In this document: positions 60,721 to 64,000 of the stretch, one piece after another
Numbering within the stretch: the first letter of the stretch is position 1
Layout of the letters: every line of letters starts with the position of its first letter
DNA from: Lepas anatifera
Taxonomy: Eukaryota; Arthropoda; Thecostraca; Lepadidae
NCBI GenBank assembly: GCA_034440635.1
Contig: JAOTON010000958.1
Span: forward strand, 124,001 to 188,000
Direction: 5' to 3'
Length of the DNA: 64,000 bases
Position numbers and translations under genes: made by a program
The notes under the pieces: model-generated
What the model saw: only the letters and a program-made list of their open reading frames with translations
Told to the model about the DNA's origin: nothing
Database searches by the model: none

Positions 60721-61114
60721 GATTTAATAATTTAGGTTATTAAATAAATTAGTGTAGGAAGATGGCGTTGCATTCCCTCGTAACATTCCGGTATTCTCGG
60801 TGGGCGAATTTAAAGGGAAGCTGAAGGTTTCATGGAGGATTCCTACAAAGAAGCTTTACGTACGCCATCATTTGGCAATATAAACTCGCTGGCCGCCGGG
60901 GAAAAAGCAGGGCAGTTGCAAAGCAGCCCCCTCCAATGGCAAGCGCAGATCATTGAATGTGACGTCACACCTTGTGGCACGTAAGATGGGAAAATTAAAT
61001 GGTTAAATATCCCCATTTTTTGGATAAAAAGGCCAGAATCGAAAATAAAATATTTATTTATGGCACTTGGGATAAGCTTGATTACCATGTGCTTTCACAA
61101 ATTCGTAAACGGGC

Positions 61115-61356
61115 CATAGGCGGATCCAGGGGCGCAAGGGGGCACATGCCCCCGATCGACCCTCGGCGCCCCCTGAAAGGTCGATGGCCCCCTGGAAATG
61201 TCGCTTCCCACCCCCCCAGGATACGAAAGTCGGCGCCCACCGATAGGATTTGGCGCCCACCTGATAGGTTTTGCCGGTCATAAGTGGCCCCCCCGGGTCC
61301 GGGTGGCACCCCCGGGAAGGTGCCCTCTCCGATTGGCAATCCTGGATCTGCCTATG
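61115..61356. mobile_element. hAT-type MITE with perfect 8-bp target duplication
   Basis: TIRs CATAGGCGGATCCAGG and CATAGGCAGATCCAGG (inverted right end) bound 242 bp. AAACGGGC is duplicated exactly at 61,107-61,114 and 61,357-61,364. No coding sequence. Confidence 0.9.
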
Positions 61357-61744
61357 AAACGGGCAGTGCCATTAGCAGCAGTTTGACACACGGCTCAAGG
61401 GTCAAGGAATTCCTTAACGCCTATGTGACGTCACCCAGATGTGGAGGAATCCCTCTTGAACGTACCTTTAAGTAAAGGTATCTTGCGTGACGCGAACGCA
61501 GCCCCCCAACCACGAATCAGGAGCCGCCTTTACCGTGACGTCACGCTGGCGACAAAGCTTTCCTTCACCCAATAGGTCCCATGTTAAAATTCATCGATTT
61601 CAGCCGGCTCTCACAAGTACAGTATGAGCCGAAGGGAATACATTGAGCTTTCTCCACAATTCTGCATTAAATTTGTTTTCGAAATTGACCATTTGAAGGT
61701 GATATTGTCAGTTTTTTTTTTACAAATAAGGGCATTCAAAGTTG

Positions 61745-62136
61745 GCCCTGCACAGCCGCTCACCGGGGACGATCGATGCCCCCCCAAGGTTTTTCGGGAT
61801 AGCAGAAAAACGACGAAGCGCAGCACCGCAGTTGAGGGCTCTACCTCTCACCCCATCATTTTCCCACCATCCTTGGAATTCTTTTACCCTGGGTCACCCA
61901 AGGTCAGGTCACCAGGCGAGGTCAACCAAGGTCACCTCACTTCAACTTTTGAGCTCTATAAGAGCTACATTTCGGAGTCGATCGATTTGAAACTTCCTAC
62001 ACTTCATGAACCCTCCAGGATCTAAGAGATGTATATTTGGGATTTTTCGATTTCGTGACCAGAGGTCAAGTCATGAACTGACCTCTCCCATTGAAAAGCA
62101 TGGGAAAAAGCTGTTTTTTTATAAATTTTGCCCAAG
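61745..62136. repeat. Dispersed repeat R4, copy 3 (partial)
   Basis: Shares CCCCAAGGTTTTTCGG, AGAAAAACGACGAAGCGC (decayed hairpin), AAGGTCAGGTCACCAG and the CCATTGAAAAGCATGGGAAA block with R4 copy 2. Broken at 62,137 by a SINE body. Confidence 0.65.
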
Positions 62137-62280
62137 TTGTTCTCAGTTCGACTGTTGGAGCCGGAGTCTCACTAAAGTCATCAAGGGACTTGTAACGGAG
62201 ACCCCGACCCCACCACCCGAACGAGAAACTCCCACAAGGACGGGTTGATTTAGAAGCCAAAGTTTAACGTCCCACAAAGC
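62137..62280 (-). mobile_element. SINE body fragment, headless
   Basis: Matches 12,866-13,010 (GGAGTCTCACTAAAGTCA, CGGAGACCCCGACCCCACCA, AAGTTTAACGTCCCACAAAG) but lacks the tRNA head. Confidence 0.75.
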
Positions 62281-63292
62281 CTGAACGATGGACACAAAGT
62301 ACCCGCCACTCTCCGTCAAAGCGAAGGTGGCTCAGACCCCGTCAATGCGCGTGTTAAAGGGCTCCCTCTCCCATGGCAAATGATACTTTTCGATACCTTG
62401 ATACCATATTGGTTCCATATCACCTAGCCACAACTATGCGGCTAAGCCAAAGTAATGGAAAGAAGCAAAGCAGCCCGAGTTATAAGATCCAACTGGTGTT
62501 GAAAAATAATAATGCGCTCGACGGAAATATACAAATATTAGCATGTGGTGACCGTAGACTTATTTATTCTTTCATTTTAAATCTTCATTTGAAATGTTCT
62601 CGCAGCATCAGGGACCATTTGCTTTGTAAAAATTCACGCAACTTCAATCAGTCTAAACGAGCACTTCACGTTCGACGAAACATCGGCAGAAAGCCTTATT
62701 TTGCAGACTGCCCACGTCCTAGCTCGTCCCGGCGTGAAAAAATAATACATATAAATGATAATCAATCCTCCCCAGCCGCGAGTTTCCAAACCCCCGTCAG
62801 TTCAGCTTTGTTTGTTGTTTTCGATTGTGGAACTAAACGCGCCGCTTATGCATCAGCTACTGCTACCATATTGGTGCCAAATCGTGTGACGTCACGTTGG
62901 CGACAAAGTGTTCTTCGTGGACCAACCTTATAAGTAAAGTAGTCTTGACGCGAACGTACGGGGGAGGGTAGAATAGTATAATAATAAAATATTAGGACAC
63001 ACATGATCTGCAACGACACAAGAGCTTATCTATAACACATCTATAATAGAAGGTAAGATATACGTTTTGTGTTTACAGAACGTTTTACAAAAAGTCTTTA
63101 ACTCACTGTGTTTTGTGTCACTTGTTGTATTTGCGGGCTAGCTTACCTGAACCATCCTGGCGCTTCTTTTTATGTAGCAGGTTTACCAGCATCGTCGCCA
63201 GTGTCTATTTCCTTGGGTTCTGGTTAACCGCCATGTTCGCTTCCATTCTTCCACCCAGGTCTTCACTCAGGGCGCGGCCAGAACTTGAGTAT
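62281..63292. other. R4 terminal motif and non-coding DNA
   Basis: The R4 end motif TCAAAGCGAAGGTGGCTCAG is near 62,316. A 186-codon open frame at 62,373-62,933 matches no known family; its last part overlaps a repeat shared with 61,500-61,560 (TGACGTCACG, TGGCGACAAAG), so it is probably not a gene. Confidence 0.45.
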
Positions 63293-64000
63293 CAGGGGCA
63301 CATACCAGGTTTGAGGGGGCACTGCGGGAGAAAAAGGGCACTTTTTAATGTGACAACTTGAGAGCTATATCTTCAATTATATCATTATTGGGAACTTTTG
63401 GTCCTAAAAAGGTCGAGGTAGCTTGTCAACGGTCAACAAGTAGCTTGAGCTCTAGAGGTGCTGTGTGCAGGGATATTGTCAGGCTGAGAAACAACTGGAC
63501 GGAATTGTACTGCTTTTTTGCTGTATTAATGTGAATATATGCATGGTTTCAAATCCAGCATTGATGGAGAAGTAGAACTCGGCTGAAATAGGAAAAATAT
63601 AAGAATATTGTTAAAATCAAATTAGCAAAAACACAACTGTGGCCAATTCATGGAAGTAGTTAACCTCCAAGAAATTAGCAGAGCCTATGATGTTTGCCAC
63701 CATATGCAAGCTAAGATATATTAGAGTCAAAAATGCATTTTATGCCCACTGGCTTTGTTCATTCAATTGCCTGTAATTTTAAGTGACATGGGAGCCCTGA
63801 CACATTTTGTATATTATTTTCTGCCATTTTTGCTCAGTATTGTGTGACAAAATATCTGGTATTAAAACCTCTCCTGTTTTCAAGATCATCTGTAACAGTC
63901 TTAGGAAACAGTTATGAGGAAATAGATTAAATTTATTTTGGCTAGGTATTTGTCTTGATGTGTCAAAACATATTCAATGTTTTAAACTAGTTGTTGAAGA
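63293..64000. mobile_element. hAT-like satellite-bearing element, second copy (left end only)
   Basis: Begins CAGGGGCACATACCAGG, then matches 39,661-40,010 (GGGGGCACT, GCATTGATGGAGAAG, AATTAGCAGAGCCTATGAT, TTTTATGCCCACTGGC). The window ends before its right end, so the target duplication cannot be tested. Confidence 0.7.

Noticed and set aside
62373..62933. 186-codon plus-strand open frame
   Set aside because: No known family, AT-rich composition unlike the true exons, and its end lies in a dispersed repeat.

Overview
This is eukaryotic, most likely arthropod and plausibly crustacean, nuclear DNA. Coding exons are GC-rich and separated by long, repeat-packed non-coding DNA. Spliceosomal GT/AG junctions can be read directly, metazoan genes are recognisable (ERCC6L2-like, POT1-like, VPS18), and degenerate TTAGG repeats, the common arthropod telomere unit, occur at about 51.3 kb. 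The species cannot be fixed from sequence alone.

Layout. 0-3.7 kb, minus strand: three consecutive exons of an ERCC6L2-like SNF2 ATPase. The gene runs off the left edge, and a 29-bp minisatellite and a 25-bp minisatellite sit in its introns. 3.9-17 kb: no convincing gene; diverged ~0.75 kb repeats with palindromic ends, a GC-rich satellite, SINE/tRNA-like sequences and a hAT-type MITE. 17-38.5 kb: a nested transposon graveyard. A hAT-like element (17,261-24,924, 8-bp TSD) was entered twice by CR1/Jockey-type LINEs. A second, truncated copy was entered by a full-length but dead Ty3/gypsy element with 111-bp LTRs (25,405-30,956). A LINE fragment is split by another TIR element (31,913-37,788, 8-bp TSD), which itself holds a MITE, a third copy of the first hAT-like family, a minus-strand LINE and a 1.3-kb CT microsatellite. 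39.7-42.3 kb: a hAT-like element filled with degenerate satellite.

43.4-48.6 kb, plus strand: a POT1-like telomere-protection gene. A 1,317-bp tandem duplication covers one exon end, a whole intron and the start of the next exon, adding a 149-codon exon that stays in frame. The first large exon needs a -1 frame change near its end (tiny intron, indel or sequence error). 49-53.3 kb: more nested TIR elements, including a 695-bp element with ~200-bp inverted repeats, a 9-bp target duplication and TTAGG-like repeats. 54.6-57.5 kb, plus strand: VPS18, complete in one uninterrupted coding exon. 58.5-64 kb: SINE, MITEs, a 99-bp-arm palindrome and the left end of another satellite-bearing hAT-like element at the right edge.

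The three host genes are not an operon. ERCC6L2 (transcription- and break-associated repair), POT1 (telomere end protection) and VPS18 (HOPS/CORVET endolysosomal tethering) act in separate processes and are separated by mobile DNA. The most notable structures are the POT1 exon duplication and the repeat nests whose order of insertion can be read from target-site duplications.
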